Shown: positions 38,129 through 48,284 of the stretch, piece after piece
How the letters are laid out: the number at the start of each line of letters is the position of its first letter
Numbering within the stretch: position 1 is the stretch's first letter
Source of the DNA: Veronia nyctiphanis
GTDB taxonomy: Bacteria; Pseudomonadota; Gammaproteobacteria; Enterobacterales; Vibrionaceae
Reading direction: 5' to 3'
DNA length: 64,000 nucleotides
Assembly (NCBI RefSeq): GCF_004116385.1
Contig: NZ_PEIB01000002.1
Span: 310,001-374,000 of the forward strand
The notes under the pieces: model-generated
The model's database searches: none
What the model saw: the letters and a program-made list of their open reading frames with translations, nothing else
What the model was told of the DNA's origin: nothing
Made by a program: the position numbers and the translations under genes

Positions 38129-39766
38129 CTACGATTTAGTCATCAAGGTATCTCTTCCGCCCTGAGATAACGTTAACTGTTCACTGGCTGCATCAAAATT
38201 AATTTCGATACCAGCCTTATTAAAGGTGAACGTTGTAGGGCTAGATGCAGATAGCAGGAAAGCGCCCTGTCCCGTTGCTTGTGCCATCAGCTTGCCATCC
38301 TTCACGAACACTTTGAGATCAAGAGGAAAAGTCGGACTGCTATAGGTTCCCTCATAGCCTTTCAACACCTCCACTGCGACATCAACTGTCTTATTAATAT
38401 ATGGCTTACTCCAAACGAACTTGTCTGTATTCGGGCCTTGCTTGATGACAAACGATCGCTCACTGGTATCAAACACGACAGAAATACCATAATCAGCAAG
38501 TTCAAACTCATTGGCGCTTTTAGCAGAGACGGGGAAAGCCCCTTGACCTGTCGGCTTTAACATCAACGATGCGTCTTCAACATAAACAGTCAAATCCATA
38601 GGCGCAGTGTCACTGGTATAGAACCCCGCAAATTTCTCCAATTCAGCCTCCGACAAGGCTAGATAGTTGAAATTTGGTATGACGACTTCTTCACCATTTG
38701 CAGCAGCGAATAACGCGTTGCTGAGAGGCGCAGGGCTTATATTGGCGCCATTGAGCAAAACACTGACGCTTGTGCCTGAGTGAATATCGTAGGTTAGCGA
38801 AGACACGAAGTTATCAATAGCGCCGTCATGGCCATAAAGCACGGTATCATCTTTTCGTTGCTTGAATATGCCTTTACCAAAATCTTTCTTGGTTTCAAGC
38901 ATAGAGGCAAGGGAGGCTTCATTTACCAACTGACCATCGAACAAAGCATGGATAAATACACTCAGATCATGCGTTGAGGATACGATAGAACCTGCACCAT
39001 GCGGTATGCTCATATCAGACTGTTTATCTTTGCTCCATTTGTCTTCTGAGTAACCATATGAATAAACTTCACGAGCGTCTGGATTGATTGAACCACCGAA
39101 ATAGGTATCGGTTAAACCCAATTTATTCGTAATGTATTTTTCGAGATTTGCTTGGTAACTCTTACCCGTTACCCGCTCAATGATTTGTCCCAACAAATAA
39201 TAATTACTGTTGCTGTACTCAACGTTAGAGCCAGGCTCGAACAGAGATTCATAACCTTCAACCATCCTCACCATAGTCTCAACATTTTGTTTGGAGTACA
39301 TGATTTCGAGGAAACGTGGATCTGTTGTAAAACTCTTGATTCCCGATGTATGGCTAAGCATCTGTTTAATGGTGATTTTGTCAGCATTTATGATGTTTGG
39401 AAAATAGTCAGACAGCTTCGTATTGAGAGTCAATTTTGACTCTTCAATAAGTTTGAAAACGAGAACGCTGGTAAAGGTTTTAGTAATCGAGCCCACTCGA
39501 TACTTCAGTGTCTGGTCAGAATGAACAGCCTCGCCGTTATCATTAAGCGTTAACGTATTTTGGTACTGCTTTACGCCTTTTTTGTAAACAGCAACACTGC
39601 CGAGATATTTGTCATGTTTATTCAGTTGAGAAAAATATGTATTTAATGTATTGGCATCAATACCTGCAGTTTGATTTACACTGGTTGACTCTGACATCAC
39701 ACTTGTAGACATACCTAAACCCGACACTATAGCCAACGCAATAACTGATGCTTTAATCAATTTCAT
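38129..39766 (-). CDS. Secreted serine hydrolase, beta-lactamase/D-alanyl-D-alanine carboxypeptidase family
   Basis: A 545-residue protein with a signal peptide (about 1-26). The class C-like catalytic domain has S93-x-x-K96 (GSITKTF), Y184-S-N186 (EYSNSNYY) and an HxG-type third motif (YGHDGAIDN). The C-terminal part holds two similar copies of about 65 residues, each with a TGQGAF core (about 380-445 and 470-535), probably small beta domains of the kind found after such hydrolases. It likely acts in the periplasm on peptides or esters; a true beta-lactamase is unlikely. A terminator follows. Confidence 0.82.
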   Translation of the reverse strand: MKLIKASVIALAIVSGLGMSTSVMSESTSVNQTAGIDANTLNTYFSQLNKHDKYLGSVAVYKKGVKQYQNTLTLNDNGEAVHSDQTLKYRVGSITKTFTSVLVFKLIEESKLTLNTKLSDYFPNIINADKITIKQMLSHTSGIKSFTTDPRFLEIMYSKQNVETMVRMVEGYESLFEPGSNVEYSNSNYYLLGQIIERVTGKSYQANLEKYITNKLGLTDTYFGGSINPDAREVYSYGYSEDKWSKDKQSDMSIPHGAGSIVSSTHDLSVFIHALFDGQLVNEASLASMLETKKDFGKGIFKQRKDDTVLYGHDGAIDNFVSSLTYDIHSGTSVSVLLNGANISPAPLSNALFAAANGEEVVIPNFNYLALSEAELEKFAGFYTSDTAPMDLTVYVEDASLMLKPTGQGAFPVSAKSANEFELADYGISVVFDTSERSFVIKQGPNTDKFVWSKPYINKTVDVAVEVLKGYEGTYSSPTFPLDLKVFVKDGKLMAQATGQGAFLLSASSPTTFTFNKAGIEINFDAASEQLTLSQGGRDTLMTKS

Positions 39767-39915
39767 TTTGTTAACCCTTCCTCTATTGGATTTTCAGTAT
39801 TATCTGATAGAGAAAGTTTTACATTAGGGCTTATTAATATCTCGATTTAGGAAAAGTAAATGATGAAAAGTAATGAAATGTTGATAAGGTTGTTTTTATC
39901 AAATGAAGACGGGAT

Positions 39916-39944
39916 AAAAAAGACGCATTCAAGCGCCTTTTTCA
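39916..39944 (-). terminator. Terminator after the small membrane protein gene
   Basis: On the minus strand AAAAAGGCGC and GCGTCTTTTT pair with one mismatch around a short loop, followed by a sixth T. It is ten bases after the stop of the gene at 39954. Confidence 0.6.
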
Positions 39945-39953
39945 TCTCATTAA

Positions 39954-40226
39954 CTAGCAACCGTCGCCAGAGCCACCTGCGTCACTGCCGCCAGAATTAG
40001 TACTATCGGTATTTTTAACACCGCTACTGGAGTCATGAAACCAGATTGGGGCCGTATCACCTGAGTGTACTCTCTTATCTCCCTTACTATTTTTCTTCAG
40101 GCTCATGGCCAGAAGAGAGATAATAAGCACCACAACACTCGGAAATACAGCATAATCAGGCATAATATCTGTGTAAGCCGCGATGAAAACACCAGCAAGA
40201 CTTAACACCACAAACATTAAGAACAT
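39954..40226 (-). CDS. Small membrane protein with Ser/Gly-rich tail ending in cysteine
   Basis: From ATG 40226 (AAGGAAG upstream) the 90-residue product has two hydrophobic helices (about 2-20 and 27-48), a basic stretch (LKKNSKGDKRVHSG), and a low-complexity tail ending SGGSDAGGSGDGC. No family is assigned. Similar Gly/Ser tails ending in cysteine occur on unrelated small bacterial membrane proteins. It has its own terminator. Confidence 0.55.
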   Translation of the reverse strand: MFLMFVVLSLAGVFIAAYTDIMPDYAVFPSVVVLIISLLAMSLKKNSKGDKRVHSGDTAPIWFHDSSSGVKNTDSTNSGGSDAGGSGDGC

Positions 40227-40393
40227 AGTAACTTCCTTATAAATTACTTTCTGCAACATTAGCCGATTATTGAATTACTTAAGAAGCGTCTTGATCCGGA
40301 TTTTTGAGCTTTCTTGATGCAGTACTTATTTTTAAGAAAATGATGAGGAAGCTGATCGGATTATGCGATGTACGAAAATAAGCCAACTTATCG

Positions 40394-41470
40394 CTAACGT
40401 TTAGCTGCTGTCGCCCTAGGCGGTAAACTAAACGGAGTTATGACATTAATACTGGATTGATACGCAGAAATTAATGGTGTTTTTCGATAACTGTTGAGCA
40501 AAAACTGAATGGCAGCTCGCGCATCATCAGCAAGTTTGTGGTCAATCACCGCATCAATATATCGCTTTTTGAGTAAGAATGTATTTTCAGCATCCAAATC
40601 GTGCCCAATAAATATAGGGCTTTTGACACCTATATACCTCAGGCCATTGAGTATCGCACGATTGCCTCCACCAATACTGTAAACCCCACGAATTTGGTCC
40701 TTATAATAGGAGCAAGCACTGATGACATGCTTCTCTGTCGAATTTGCCAATCCCTGTCCACCACTGATGCGAATAACTGAGAGATGTGGGTACGCAGCGA
40801 TGCCATCAAGAAACCCAGCTTGTCGTTGCTCCTCGCCATGGAAAGCCTCACTGCTGGTCACAGAGAGAACCTGTGCTTGGGATGTGGGCAGCCAATTGCC
40901 CAAAAGAAACGCAGCCGTTTGACCAGCAGAGTAATTATCCAAGCCAATGTATGCCACTCGCTTGCTCTCGGGGAGATCCGTCACGACTGTCACTACTGGC
41001 ATTTTTTTCGATAACTTATCTATGCACTCTCTAATCTCTGGAAGATTGGATGCTTTGATAATCAAACCTTGGCATTGCTTGCGATCCGTATTGAGAATTT
41101 CTTTCGCCATTTCTTCTGTCGAAATATTTTCAAAAAAACGAAAACGGAAACGAATCTTATAAGAGGCCATCTCAGGAATAACAGCCAATATTGCTGATTT
41201 GACCTGTTCACTGAATCTCGCTGGTGTATCCATCAATAAATCAAAGTAAAACGTCCGCCCTTTTATTTGATTGACCTGATATTGACCTTCTAGCTCCTCA
41301 ATTGCTTTGTGGACTTTATCAACCGTTTGAGCATGAACATTTCCCCGGTTGTTGAGTACTCGGTCGACGGTAGCCAACCCAACACCTGCTTGAGCCGCAA
41401 TCTGCTTTGCTGAGAATCGCTTAATAATGAATACCTTTTTAAAAATTGTCTTTGAATTGTAGCCATTCAA
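40394..41470 (-). CDS. LacI-family transcriptional regulator, divergent from the dioxygenase gene
   Basis: A 358-residue LacI protein. The helix-turn-helix starts after a 17-residue extension (FSAKQIAAQAGVGLATVDRVLNNRGNV), and a periplasmic-binding-protein-like domain follows (from about 70) with GLDNYSAGQTAAFLL and a GHDLDAEN motif. AAGGG precedes the ATG at 41470. Proteins of this subtype bind sugars or polyols. It is divergent from the PhyH-type dioxygenase with 115 bases between, so it probably controls that gene. Confidence 0.82.
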   Translation of the reverse strand: MNGYNSKTIFKKVFIIKRFSAKQIAAQAGVGLATVDRVLNNRGNVHAQTVDKVHKAIEELEGQYQVNQIKGRTFYFDLLMDTPARFSEQVKSAILAVIPEMASYKIRFRFRFFENISTEEMAKEILNTDRKQCQGLIIKASNLPEIRECIDKLSKKMPVVTVVTDLPESKRVAYIGLDNYSAGQTAAFLLGNWLPTSQAQVLSVTSSEAFHGEEQRQAGFLDGIAAYPHLSVIRISGGQGLANSTEKHVISACSYYKDQIRGVYSIGGGNRAILNGLRYIGVKSPIFIGHDLDAENTFLLKKRYIDAVIDHKLADDARAAIQFLLNSYRKTPLISAYQSSINVITPFSLPPRATAAKR

Positions 41471-41585
41471 TAACCCTTATGGCTGTCTCAAGCCGTCAGT
41501 TTGATGATTTTTTGATGACTTTTAGCAATATGCATCAGTGTTTCAGTAGCTAGAGTGATCATTACAAACACAGGGAGGCGTTCAG

Positions 41586-42742
41586 ATGACATTTTTTACC
41601 CATTCTTCAATTTCAGAAGCACTATCGCAGTTGGATAAACTCTGCCGTCAAGAAGCCAGTCAGCATGCATATCCGCATGCGAAGTTCATTGACAAAAATG
41701 TGGTTATCTACGATGCCTCAGCATTATTTGGAATCAGTGAATATAGAGCATTAAAAGCTGAGTTTGCCAACGTGCTTAACCATGGCCCCGGTGTGTTAGT
41801 GGTTAAAAATGCTTGGAATAACTTACATGGACTCGATGCAATGACAGATGTCTTTGAGCAAATCTTAGAAGATGAGTCTCGCCTCAATCATGGTGATCAT
41901 TTCGGTCAAAAAGATGCCGTGCCGAATGGGCGGATCTGGAATGTCTTTCAAAAGTCAGCCATCAAAGCGCCAGATATATTTATCGAATATTACTCAAATC
42001 CTATCCTCAATTGGGTCAGCGAGGCGTGGCTTGGGCCCGGATACCAAGTGACAGCGCAAGTTAATGTTGTTTACCCCGGCGGAGAGGCTCAGCAACCACA
42101 CCGTGATTACCATATGGGTTTTCAAGAAAAGACGCGGCTTCACGATTATCCGCAACACGTTCACCGTATGACACCAATGCTGACGCTTCAGGGAGCAGTC
42201 GCACATACAGATATGCCTATTGAAGCTGGCCCCACAATGCTATTACCTTTTTCACACCAATTGGATAATGGGTACATCAGCTTCCACCAACCAGAAATGA
42301 GGGATTATTTCTTAAACCATGCTGTTCAGATTCCTTTAGAGCGAGGGGATGCAATCTTCTTCAACCCTGCCCTTTGCCATGCAGCGGGAAAAATAAAACT
42401 CAAACTATCAACCGCTGCGGTAATTTGCTGCAAATATCGTCAGCATACGCCAAGCCGATGGAGACAGTTGATTCTCTTCAAATTTGTGAAAGTGTATACG
42501 AGGTATTACAGGGGAAATGGCATGTTGAGCACTTTGATAACCTTAAGAAATCGACGATTATTTCGGCAATCGCAGACTGTTACGCGTTTCCGACAAACCT
42601 TGATTGCGATCCGCCGATAAACGGTATGGCTCCAGCCAGTATGGCAGATATTATGATAGAGGCCATGGATAATGGATGGAGCAAACAAAAGATGCTTGAG
42701 GCTCTTACCCAGCAGCAGAGGAACAGAAACAGTTTGTTATGA
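41586..42742 (+). CDS. Phytanoyl-CoA dioxygenase (PhyH) family protein (frameshifted)
   Basis: The frame from ATG 41586 (GGGAGG upstream) is a PhyH-like Fe(II)/2-oxoglutarate enzyme: iron ligands HRDYH (about residues 176-180) and a late His in FFNPALCHAAG. A neighbouring frame supplies the end (NKTQTINRCGNLLQIS, NGMAPASMADIMIEAM); they join if the A run at 42389-42393 has six A. Total about 385 residues. Family members hydroxylate or demethylate small molecules. The neighbouring LacI regulator and inositol genes suggest a polyol derivative as substrate, which is only an inference. Confidence 0.75.
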
Positions 42743-42765
42743 GGAAACTGCCTGAGTATTAGGGT

Positions 42766-43784
42766 TTATCGTTTGATAGATCCACGAACCACAGGATGAC
42801 AAGGCAGTGTTATTGATTGCGGCGGTAAATCCGGATCTGCAATATGAGCAAACAATGCATCTACCGTTGCTTCTACCATTTGAATAGAAGGCTGGCGGAT
42901 AGTCGACAAATCATATGCGCGGCTTCCTGCGAGTTGTATATCATCAACACCGATAATGCCGACATCCTCAGGAACGCGCAGCCCGAGTTCTTGCCTGACC
43001 GCGTCCATACCGCCACACGCCATAATGTCATCAGCAAAGAAGATAGCATCAGGCTGTTCGGAACCTTGAAACAGCCTCAGCGTTGCGTTAAATCCGGCGT
43101 CGTAACTGAATTCTCCACCTCAACGACTTGCCAATAATCGCACCCTCTGTGCATCAACTGGCTGACAAAACCTCGCTGGCGTTCAAGAGACGCTGTTGTG
43201 CCAACAGGGCCGCCGACAAACGCAGGCCGCATATAGCCAGCATCCAAAACCATATCAGCCGCCATTTTTCCAGCCTCAAGGTTGTCGCAGCTCACCACCG
43301 TCACACTGTTTTCACTGGAGGTTCGACCAAAAATAGCCACAGGTGTTTTCTTGATTCTGCATGCTTCCACCAGCTCCTGTGGTAAAGATGCTGATGTGAT
43401 CACCAATCCATCTACGTTGTACTCCATCACCAGCTCAACGGCTTCGCTGATGTCCATCTCACCATCAACGTTGATAAGTAGGCTATGGCAGTTACGTTTC
43501 TGTATTTCAGAGCTGAATGCACTCAGAACGGGCATGTAGAAAGGGTTGTTGAAATCGGTTACCAGAATACCAATTAAGCTTGAGCGCGATTTTATACCTC
43601 GGGCAAGGCGGTTTGGCTTATAGTTGAGCGACTCTGCAGCTTGAAGTACTTTATTACGAAGCTTCTCTGAAATACTGGCATCTGGATTAAACGCCCGCGA
43701 GACAGCAGATACTGAAACACCAGCCGCTTTTGCCACTTCCACAACAGTGACTTTACCATTCGGGTGAGTATGCGGGTCTTTCAT
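42766..43784 (-). CDS. LacI-family regulator of the inositol block B (frameshifted)
   Basis: The frame from ATG 43784 (MKDPHTHPNGK) has the LacI helix-turn-helix (VTVVEVAKAAGVSVSAVSRAFNP) and the first part of the effector domain. A second frame gives GSEQPDAIFFADDIMACGG to VVRGSIKR. They join if AA at 43109-43110 (plus strand) is AAA, giving VENFSYDAGFNATLRLF; total about 340 residues. Position next to the ABC importer and the matching operators at 43852, 48030 and 48147 suggest it represses the importer-iolE and iolD transcripts and itself. Confidence 0.8.
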
Positions 43785-43851
43785 GCGCGGTAATCCATCC
43801 AAAGAAAGTAACGTAAGGTCTGAATGACCTCAGAGATAAGAAAATAATAAC

Positions 43852-43865
43852 TGAGAACGTTTTCA
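43852..43865. promoter_or_regulatory. LacI-type operator upstream of the block B regulator
   Basis: TGAGAACGTTTTCA differs from the symmetric TGAAAACGTTTTCA by one base. It is 67 bases upstream of the LacI start, fitting autoregulation. Confidence 0.6.
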
Positions 43866-43897
43866 ACTTCATGGTCTGGATGTCAATCTTGAGATTT

Positions 43898-43928
43898 GAG
43901 CCGCCCCGCTCTCAGAACAAGGCGGCTC
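43898..43928. terminator. GC-rich hairpin after the ABC importer operon
   Basis: Arms GAGCCGCC and GGCGGCTC with a 15-base loop lie 30 bases after the stop of the binding-protein gene. There is no clear T run, so it may protect the 3' end rather than terminate. Confidence 0.4.
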
Positions 43929-43958
43929 GATGGGAAGGTTATAGAGGTAACAGGGTGA

Positions 43959-44923
43959 TTATCTGTACTCACCTGCCAGTTTTTCAACCAAACCTACGTT
44001 GTCTTTGGTCACAAAACCCGGACCAGAGTTGATGTTGTTAGATGGGATCACGCCATAACGGTTGAACAGAGTCAGTGCCATCACAGGAACATAGCCTTGA
44101 AGGAATGGCTGCTGGTCGATACCCCACTGAATGTTACCTTTTTTAATGGCTTCAGCAATTTCACCACTCAGGTCAAACGTCCCGAAGTAGATTTTGCCCA
44201 GTTGACGGTTTTTCTCCAGTGCACGGAGCGTTGGGTGAGCAGACGTTGGACCCAGAGTCAGTACTGCGCCTGTATTTGGGTTCGCACGGAGGTAAGCCAG
44301 TACCTTTTTCTCGATACCTGTCGGATCCTGCCTGAATCGATCATCTGGCTACCGAGGTCAACACCAAGCGCATCAGCGAATCCCTGACAACGCTCAACAG
44401 ACGCAGGGTTTGTGATGTAGTGGTTCACACAAAGGAAGCTAGTGACACCATCTTTCTTCGCACGTTTACCTGCACCAAAGCCCGCATCATACTCAGGTTG
44501 GCCTACATGCATCAACGCGCCCACTTTTTCGCTTTGCTCATGGGTGCCTGAGTTAATTGTAATGACAGGGATGCCTTTTTTCTCAGCTTTCGCTAAGGCG
44601 CCTTTGAGCACGTCATAGTCAGCAAGCGTGGTAATAATACCATTGGGGTTTGAAGCAACAGCTTGCTCGAGAATGCGTGCCATATCGGCTAGGTCACCCG
44701 TTGGTGGGTTACGGTACTCAACGGTGACATCCAGCTGATCGCTGGCTTCTTTGATAGCGTTTTTGATGGTATTCCACCACGAATCTGAATCTGGTGCATG
44801 GCTGACCAAGACGAAGCGCTCATTGGCTGCCATTGCTGTACCCGGCGCAAACACTGCGACACAGGCTAAAAGCCCCAGCAAAACGGACGCTTTTTTAACG
44901 ACGTTGCGTATAACATTTTTCAT
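43959..44923 (-). CDS. Sugar (inositol) ABC transporter substrate-binding protein (frameshifted)
   Basis: From ATG 44923 (GGAG upstream) there is a signal peptide ending TAMA and a type I periplasmic binding domain (FVLVSHAPDSDSWWNTIKNAI, NPNGIITTLADYD). At 44330 a missing G (plus strand) breaks the frame; the restored sequence DSGQDPTGIEKKVLAYL continues through GTFDLSGEIAEAIKKG to a stop at 43959, about 320 residues. It resembles ribose/inositol binding proteins (RbsB/IbpA group). It is the last gene of an iolE-permease-ATPase-binding protein order on the minus strand. The cargo is inferred from context. Confidence 0.85.
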
Positions 44924-45016
44924 CCGGCTTTCTCCACGTTTTGTATCCGTTACTTGAATAAAAGCTACATTAGAAGTTTTAGTAAATTGACGGTAATCCG
45001 CCAATAGATGCTCTGC

Positions 45017-45820
45017 TTAGTTAGCATCGGCTGAGTCAGCGCGCGCGAACTCCGCCAGTTCAGCCTCTAAGGTTTCCAGCTCCTGTCCTCCTGACATCAT
45101 TTCCAGAATCTGTTCCCTGGATACTTCATCTTTTTTCCAGGAGCCCAGGCTTTTACCCCTGTTGAGGAGGGTAAATCTGTCGCCCACCGGGTACGCATGG
45201 TGAACGTTGTGAGTAATAAGAATCACTGCCAGCCCTTTGCCTCTGGCTCGCGCGACTACTTTGAGTACGTTGGCAGATTGTTTAACACCCAGCGCTGCGG
45301 TTGGCTCATCGAGTATGAGTACCTTGGCGCCAAAATGAATCGCTCGGGCGATGGCTAGACACTGGCGCTCACCGCCAGACATTGTACCGATGGGGTGCTC
45401 ACAGTCACGGACATCGATGCCCATGTCGGCCATACCCGCTTTGGCAATTTCATTAGCACGCTTGGTGTCAAAGACATCGAAGGGACCCCACTTTTTGGTC
45501 AATTCACGACCCATAAAGAAGTTTCGGGTAACGCTCATAAGCGGCACTAACGCTAAGTCTTGATAAACAGTGGCAATACCTGCATCAAGCGCGTCACGGG
45601 GTGAATGAAAATCAACCGGCTTACCGTCCATCAAAAACTCACCCTCTGATGGCTTGTGAACACCGGCCAGTGTTTTGATTAGGGTTGATTTACCTGCGCC
45701 GTTATCGCCAAGAAGACAATGCACTTCACCCATTTTGACCTTCATATTGATGTCTTTCAGTGCGATAACAGAACCAAAATAACGACTGACGTTGTTGAGC
45801 TCTAATATGTATTTATCCAT
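45017..45820 (-). CDS. Sugar (inositol) ABC transporter ATP-binding protein
   Basis: A 267-residue single-domain ABC ATPase: Walker [10 protein letters not shown] (about 37-45), signature MSGGERQ (about 146-152), Walker [13 protein letters not shown] (about 169-180). Unlike RbsA or MglA, which carry two ATPase domains, it has one domain, as in some FrcA-type importers. It lies between the permease and binding-protein genes and should energise inositol uptake at the inner membrane. The frame is intact. Confidence 0.87.
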   Translation of the reverse strand: MDKYILELNNVSRYFGSVIALKDINMKVKMGEVHCLLGDNGAGKSTLIKTLAGVHKPSEGEFLMDGKPVDFHSPRDALDAGIATVYQDLALVPLMSVTRNFFMGRELTKKWGPFDVFDTKRANEIAKAGMADMGIDVRDCEHPIGTMSGGERQCLAIARAIHFGAKVLILDEPTAALGVKQSANVLKVVARARGKGLAVILITHNVHHAYPVGDRFTLLNRGKSLGSWKKDEVSREQILEMMSGGQELETLEAELAEFARADSADAN

Positions 45821-45845
45821 TTCGTCTCTCCTTCCTCGTCGTTAG

Positions 45846-46984
45846 TTATCGTGCACTGGTTACTTTCTTACGGATGTAGTTATTGAACAGCACCGCAATG
45901 AGCAACATGACGCCAAGGAAGACACGGAACCAGTCAGAGTCGACACCGGTAAAGAAGATGCCCATTTGAACCACACCGAATATCAGTGCGCCAAAGAATG
46001 CACCTATCACCGAGCCGTAGCCGCCCGTAAGCAATGCCCCGCCAATAACGGCCGCTATGATGGCTTCAAACTCTTTCAGCAACCCGCGGTCAGCCGCCGC
46101 TGAACCAAATTCGAGTACCTGACAGGCAGCGAAAACCGTTGCGCAGAATGCGGTAAACATGAAAAGAAGGATTTTGACGCGATCAGTCGGTACACCGACA
46201 TTTTTCGCTGCATTGGTGTCACCACCCGCCGCAAAAATCCAATTCCCAAAGCGAGTGCGGAGCAAAATGAACGAAGCGATAAACGTAAGTAAGAACCACC
46301 ACACAATTACCATGGGAATGCCTGACACAATTGGCGAACCGTCGTTGTACGTATCAATCAGTCCAACGTTGGCTAGCCAAATGAAAAACTCTGTCCCTAT
46401 TTCGCCGCCAAATGCACCGGCAAGCCAATCCCCTTCAGCCGCATCACTGACGCCGGAGAGAATGGTTTTATTAGTAAGAAGGATGGAGAGTGCGATCGTC
46501 AGACCGCGCAGTATGAATAAAAAGGCCAAGGATACAATAAAGGAGGGTAACCCCGTTCGGACGACGATGTATCCATTGACAAAACCGATTGCCATTGCAC
46601 CAACAAAGGCAAAAATAATTGCCAGCCACACAGGCCAGCCCCAGAACACGGAAGGTATTGCGATCATCATGCCCGCGAAGCCAATCATTGACCAATAGAG
46701 AGATCAAACTCTCCGGCAATCATTAGCAAACATGCACCCACTGCGATAATCCCCAGCTGTGCAGATACCGTGGTCCAGTTAAGAATTCCGTCTGCATTGA
46801 ACATCCCTGAATCCCAGGCGACCAATGCAAAAAAGATAAATACCAAGATGGCGCCGGATACCGACCCCAGTTCCGGGCGCGATAGCATCCGGTTTACGAT
46901 AGAAACACTGCGAACCCTTTCGTCATCAGCGCTTTTATTTTGATCACTCTGTCGTTCTGGCTGAGTTGCTTTCACCGTGGTCAT
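45846..46984 (-). CDS. Sugar (inositol) ABC transporter permease (frameshifted)
   Basis: From ATG 46984 (GGGAG upstream) a cytoplasmic charged leader of about 40 residues is followed by hydrophobic helices of a RbsC/FrcB-type permease. The family motif GEFDLSIGS-MIGFAGM is split: the frames join if the A at 46691 (plus strand) is AA. Total about 379 residues, around ten helices, ending NNYIRKKVTSAR. The EAA-like coupling loop region (AAKNVGVPTDRVK) is present. It forms the membrane channel with the neighbouring ATPase. Confidence 0.85.
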
Positions 46985-47009
46985 TCTTAATCTCCCTGTC
47001 GCTTCAGAG

Positions 47010-47900
47010 TTATGCAAGAATGGTATTTTCAATAAAGACTCTGCTTTTTTCGGCATCTGTTTGAACGTCATTTTTCGCTGCTGGATCCGTATCCTGTTCC
47101 ACAGTGACCCAACCAGTGAAATTAATTTCATTCAATGCCTGTTTTACAGACGAAAAATCAACGCAGCCTTCGCCAAGCGGACAAAAAATGTTTTGTCCAA
47201 TTGCGTTGTAAAAATCGATGCCTTCTTTCACTGCGTGTGCATGAACGTCTTGCTGAATGTCTTTAAAGTGTAGATAGCGAACGCGGTCTCTATAGCGTTT
47301 GATGACATCAGCAGGATCCATCCCTGCATAGACACAATGGCCAGTATCAACGCATAGGGATATAAGCGAAGCAGGTAACTCATCCATCGCTCGAATAACT
47401 TCGTCTTCGTACTCGATATATGTACCTGCATGCGGATGGAGAGTGGCTGTAATGCCATTGGCATTACAAATTTCTCCAACACGTTTGAGGGTGAACATCA
47501 TTTCACTCCACCTCGCGTCATCGAGTCGGGTTGCTGTTTCTTTTTGTCCTGCCTCATCAGTTCTTGGAGAGCTAACATGGTCAATCACAACCAGAAACTC
47601 TGCGCCCTGCTCTTTCAATATCCTGCATGTCGTCTCTGTCTTTTGGAGTATGCGCTTTCTTTCCTCGGGTTTGTGTAAGTAATCGAACAAAGTCCCTGCT
47701 ATCAATTTGAGTTGTTGTTCTTTGAGTGCAGTTGATAACTTACCTCCGTCTGTCGGTAAGTATCCCAAGGGCCCCAATTCCGTCGCTTTGTAACCTGCAA
47801 GCGACATTTCTCTCAACACCTGATTCCATGGCGGATTCTCAGGGTTATCTGCAAATTCAATACCCCATGAACAAGGGGCATTTGCCAGATTTAACTCCAC
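47010..47900 (-). CDS. iolE: myo-inosose-2 dehydratase
   Basis: A sugar-phosphate-isomerase-like TIM barrel of about 296 residues. Starting at GTG 47900 (VELNLANAPCSWG) is preferred because GAGGAG lies seven bases before it; a GTG eleven codons upstream has no such site. Metal-binding residues fit TLHPHAGTYIEYEDE, CVDTGHCVYAG, YLHFKDI and the late VTVEQD. It dehydrates scyllo-inosose to the trihydroxycyclohexanedione that IolD opens. It is the first gene of the importer operon and is intact. Confidence 0.87.
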   Translation of the reverse strand: MELNLANAPCSWGIEFADNPENPPWNQVLREMSLAGYKATELGPLGYLPTDGGKLSTALKEQQLKLIAGTLFDYLHKPEERKRILQKTETTCRILKEQGAEFLVVIDHVSSPRTDEAGQKETATRLDDARWSEMMFTLKRVGEICNANGITATLHPHAGTYIEYEDEVIRAMDELPASLISLCVDTGHCVYAGMDPADVIKRYRDRVRYLHFKDIQQDVHAHAVKEGIDFYNAIGQNIFCPLGEGCVDFSSVKQALNEINFTGWVTVEQDTDPAAKNDVQTDAEKSRVFIENTILA

Positions 47901-48029
47901 TTCATCACTCCTCACACTTCGGTTGGCTAACACTACTCAAGCGAAAGAAAACAATGACGCTGCGCTTGAAACGACCAAACCAACCCACACCAAAAATGAA
48001 ACATCTCGTTAACATGCATTAAACATTTA

Positions 48030-48043
48030 TGGGAATGTTTTCA
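48030..48043. promoter_or_regulatory. Partial LacI-type operator near iolE
   Basis: TGGGAATGTTTTCA shares its right half with the sites at 43852 and 48147 and lies 130 bases before the iolE start. Confidence 0.4.
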
Positions 48044-48146
48044 AATTGTCAAACCAGAAAGCATCAAATTAGTACATTAAAGTGACTCAGATCATGATTA
48101 ATGATTAAATTATCAGTGAATGGTGATTATTTTGCGTGCTCGGGAT

Positions 48147-48160
48147 TGAAAACATTTTCA
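48147..48160. promoter_or_regulatory. LacI-type operator upstream of iolD
   Basis: TGAAAACATTTTCA is a nearly perfect palindrome and differs from the site upstream of the LacI gene (43852) at only two positions. It lies 125 bases before the iolD start. Confidence 0.6.
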
Positions 48161-48284
48161 TTACTCGTCTAATCTTTAACCAAAAGGAATAGTCAAGCTG
48201 TTAGCGCCGCTGAAAGGCTTTGTAAAAATGTCTTCAGGGGCCAACAGAAATATTGATCGCCTCAATTTGTGATGGAGCTATGTA

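Larger units (their letters stand above)
47901..48284. other. Divergent iolE / iolD intergenic region
   Basis: 384 bases with no gene. It contains two LacI-type operator candidates (48030 and 48147), one nearer each gene, and must hold both divergent promoters. Confidence 0.5.

Noticed and set aside
38129-39766. True antibiotic-resistance beta-lactamase
   Set aside because: The third catalytic motif is HxG-like rather than KTG and the tandem C-terminal domains match general serine hydrolases.
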